Shown: positions 4,537-5,255 of the stretch, in pieces
Position numbering within the stretch: the first letter of the stretch is position 1
Layout of the letters: the number at the start of each line of letters is the position of its first letter
Assembly (NCBI GenBank): GCA_002359075.1
Contig: DEQA01000108.1
Location: 1 to 5,255, forward strand
DNA: 5,255 bases
Reading direction: 5' to 3'
DNA from: Planococcaceae bacterium UBA3378
Lineage (GTDB): Bacteria > Bacillota > Bacilli > Bacillales_A > Planococcaceae
The notes under the pieces: generated by a model
Seen by the model: only the letters and a program-made list of their open reading frames with translations
What the model was told of the DNA's origin: nothing
Databases searched by the model: none
Made by a program: the position numbers and the translations under genes

Positions 4537-5228
4537 TGAAAATAATAGAAGATCATTCTCTTCTTCGCAGTAAATTAGAAGAATATGAGCTGACGCAGAT
4601 TTTCGATGATAATAAGCCGCGGCCATTTGTGCTGCAGGCTTATAAAGAAGGGGAAATTATTTTACGAGAAGGAGAGGAAATGAAGCAGCTGCTTTACCTG
4701 GTGGAGGGAAGAGTAAAAGCGACTTCAAGTGTAGAAACAGGTAAATCGCTTCTTCTTCGTTTTAATCATCCATTGGCTCTTGTTGGCGATTTAGAGCTTG
4801 TTCGCCATACAAGAGTGCAGTCACAAATTACAGCCGTGACAGCCTGTCTTTTTATTGCTTTGCCGTTTGAATATATTTACAAGCATGAAATGTCTAATCC
4901 GGCATTCCTCCAGGATTTGTTACATCATCTAAGCTATAAATTGCAAACACTGACAACAGCTTCCCGTGTGAATTTACTATCATCGGTCGAAAACCGATTA
5001 GCGAGCTATCTATTATCGATTTCTACCCCGGGAAATGAGTTCGGGACAGAGCTGCAAACGGGAAATATCGGAGAGATGGCCGATCTGCTTGGTACGACAC
5101 ATCGTCATTTGAACCGTATCCTGCATGATTTGACGGAAAAGGGGATTATTGAAAAAACGCGCCGGCATCTCCGCATTGTAGATTATGAAAAGTTGGAGGA
5201 GATGTCGCAGGGGATCCGCTATGAGTGA
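4536..5228 (+). CDS. yeiL: YeiL-like Crp/Fnr-family transcriptional regulator
   Basis: The product has 230 residues, close to E. coli YeiL (about 219). Residues 33-115 form the cyclic-nucleotide-binding-like beta barrel (YKEGEIILREGEEMKQLLYL, then VEGRVKA). A dimerisation helix follows at about 120-160, then a winged helix-turn-helix at about 175-215 whose recognition helix is near TTHRHLNRIL (187-196). Segments such as NRLASYLL (153-160) and RHLNRIL resemble my memory of YeiL. In the nucleotide-binding turn CRP has GE and, eleven residues after the Gly, Arg-Ser; here it is GD (84-85) and Gln95-Ser96, so cAMP binding is unlikely. Only one cysteine (Cys104) is present, which rules out an FNR-type iron-sulfur cluster. 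The effector is unknown. ATG follows AAAGGGG (4522-4528) with a 7-base spacer. Divergence from the EamA transporter suggests it regulates that gene and possibly itself. Confidence 0.88.
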   Translation: MKIIEDHSLLRSKLEEYELTQIFDDNKPRPFVLQAYKEGEIILREGEEMKQLLYLVEGRVKATSSVETGKSLLLRFNHPLALVGDLELVRHTRVQSQITAVTACLFIALPFEYIYKHEMSNPAFLQDLLHHLSYKLQTLTTASRVNLLSSVENRLASYLLSISTPGNEFGTELQTGNIGEMADLLGTTHRHLNRILHDLTEKGIIEKTRRHLRIVDYEKLEEMSQGIRYE

Positions 5229-5255
5229 AAAAGAAAGGGCGCTTTCTCTCTCTGC
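5221..5255 (+). CDS. Possible start of a further gene, cut by the window edge
   Basis: An ATG at 5221-5223 overlaps the end of the regulator gene by 8 bases and has AGGGG (5209-5213) with a 7-base spacer upstream. The frame is open to the edge (MSEKERALSLS). This is the usual arrangement of a co-transcribed next gene. The competing reading is that AGAAAG-GGCG-CTTTCT (5232-5247) is the stem of a terminator for the regulator, although the bases after it are not a T run. Too little is present to name a product. Confidence 0.35.
   Translation, partial: MSEKERALSLS

Noticed and set aside
4417..4626. 69-codon minus-strand frame across the divergent promoter region
   Set aside because: It crosses both promoters and the start of the regulator gene, lacks a convincing ribosome binding site and shows no recognisable domain.
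1..5255. CRISPR array, tRNA or rRNA gene, insertion sequence or prophage genes
   Set aside because: No regularly spaced repeats, no tRNA-like cloverleaf ends, no transposase or phage-like protein and no terminal inverted repeats were visible on either strand.

Overview
The window looks like a chromosomal stretch from an endospore-forming Bacillales bacterium with SLH-anchored surface proteins, most likely the Lysinibacillus/Solibacillus/Planococcaceae side. This rests on moderate-to-low GC, very AT-rich intergenic DNA, strong Gram-positive Shine-Dalgarno sequences, intrinsic terminators with U tracts and a secreted protein with three SLH repeats. The assignment is inference; no marker gene fixes the genus.

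Layout. Positions 1-202 hold no complete gene on the plus strand, but carry one copy of a diverged direct repeat and a 13-codon minus-strand reading frame behind a strong ribosome binding site. At 203-1114 (minus) is a 303-residue protein with a MerR-type helix-turn-helix, a long coiled coil and a short hydrophobic/basic patch, reminiscent in layout of DNA-anchoring proteins such as RacA. The intergenic stretch 1115-1367 holds a small hairpin, the second repeat copy and an extended -10 promoter for a single-domain MaoC-like hot-dog hydratase (1368-1763, plus). After it comes about 500 bases without an intact gene; it starts with a 20-codon frame overlapping the hydratase stop and ends with the promoter and structured leader of the next gene.

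At 2279-3328 (plus) is a secreted protein with a signal peptide, an unrecognised N-terminal domain and three C-terminal SLH repeats, closed by a strong terminator. Next, on the minus strand, is an EamA/DMT-family ten-helix transporter (3516-4412) with its own terminator at 3428-3472. Divergent from it is a YeiL-like Crp/Fnr regulator (4536-5228). A frame overlapping the regulator's stop runs off the right edge.

How the genes may work together. The regulator and transporter share a 123-bp divergent intergenic region and are the only obvious functional pair. Two TATAAT boxes face each other across a perfect 12-bp palindrome. The transporter mRNA leader appears to encode a 12-residue peptide with a strong ribosome binding site, whose stop codon lies inside a terminator-like hairpin. 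That is the layout expected of ribosome-mediated attenuation of an exporter gene and is the most interesting signal here. The MerR-like gene, the hydratase and the SLH protein look like independent transcription units.
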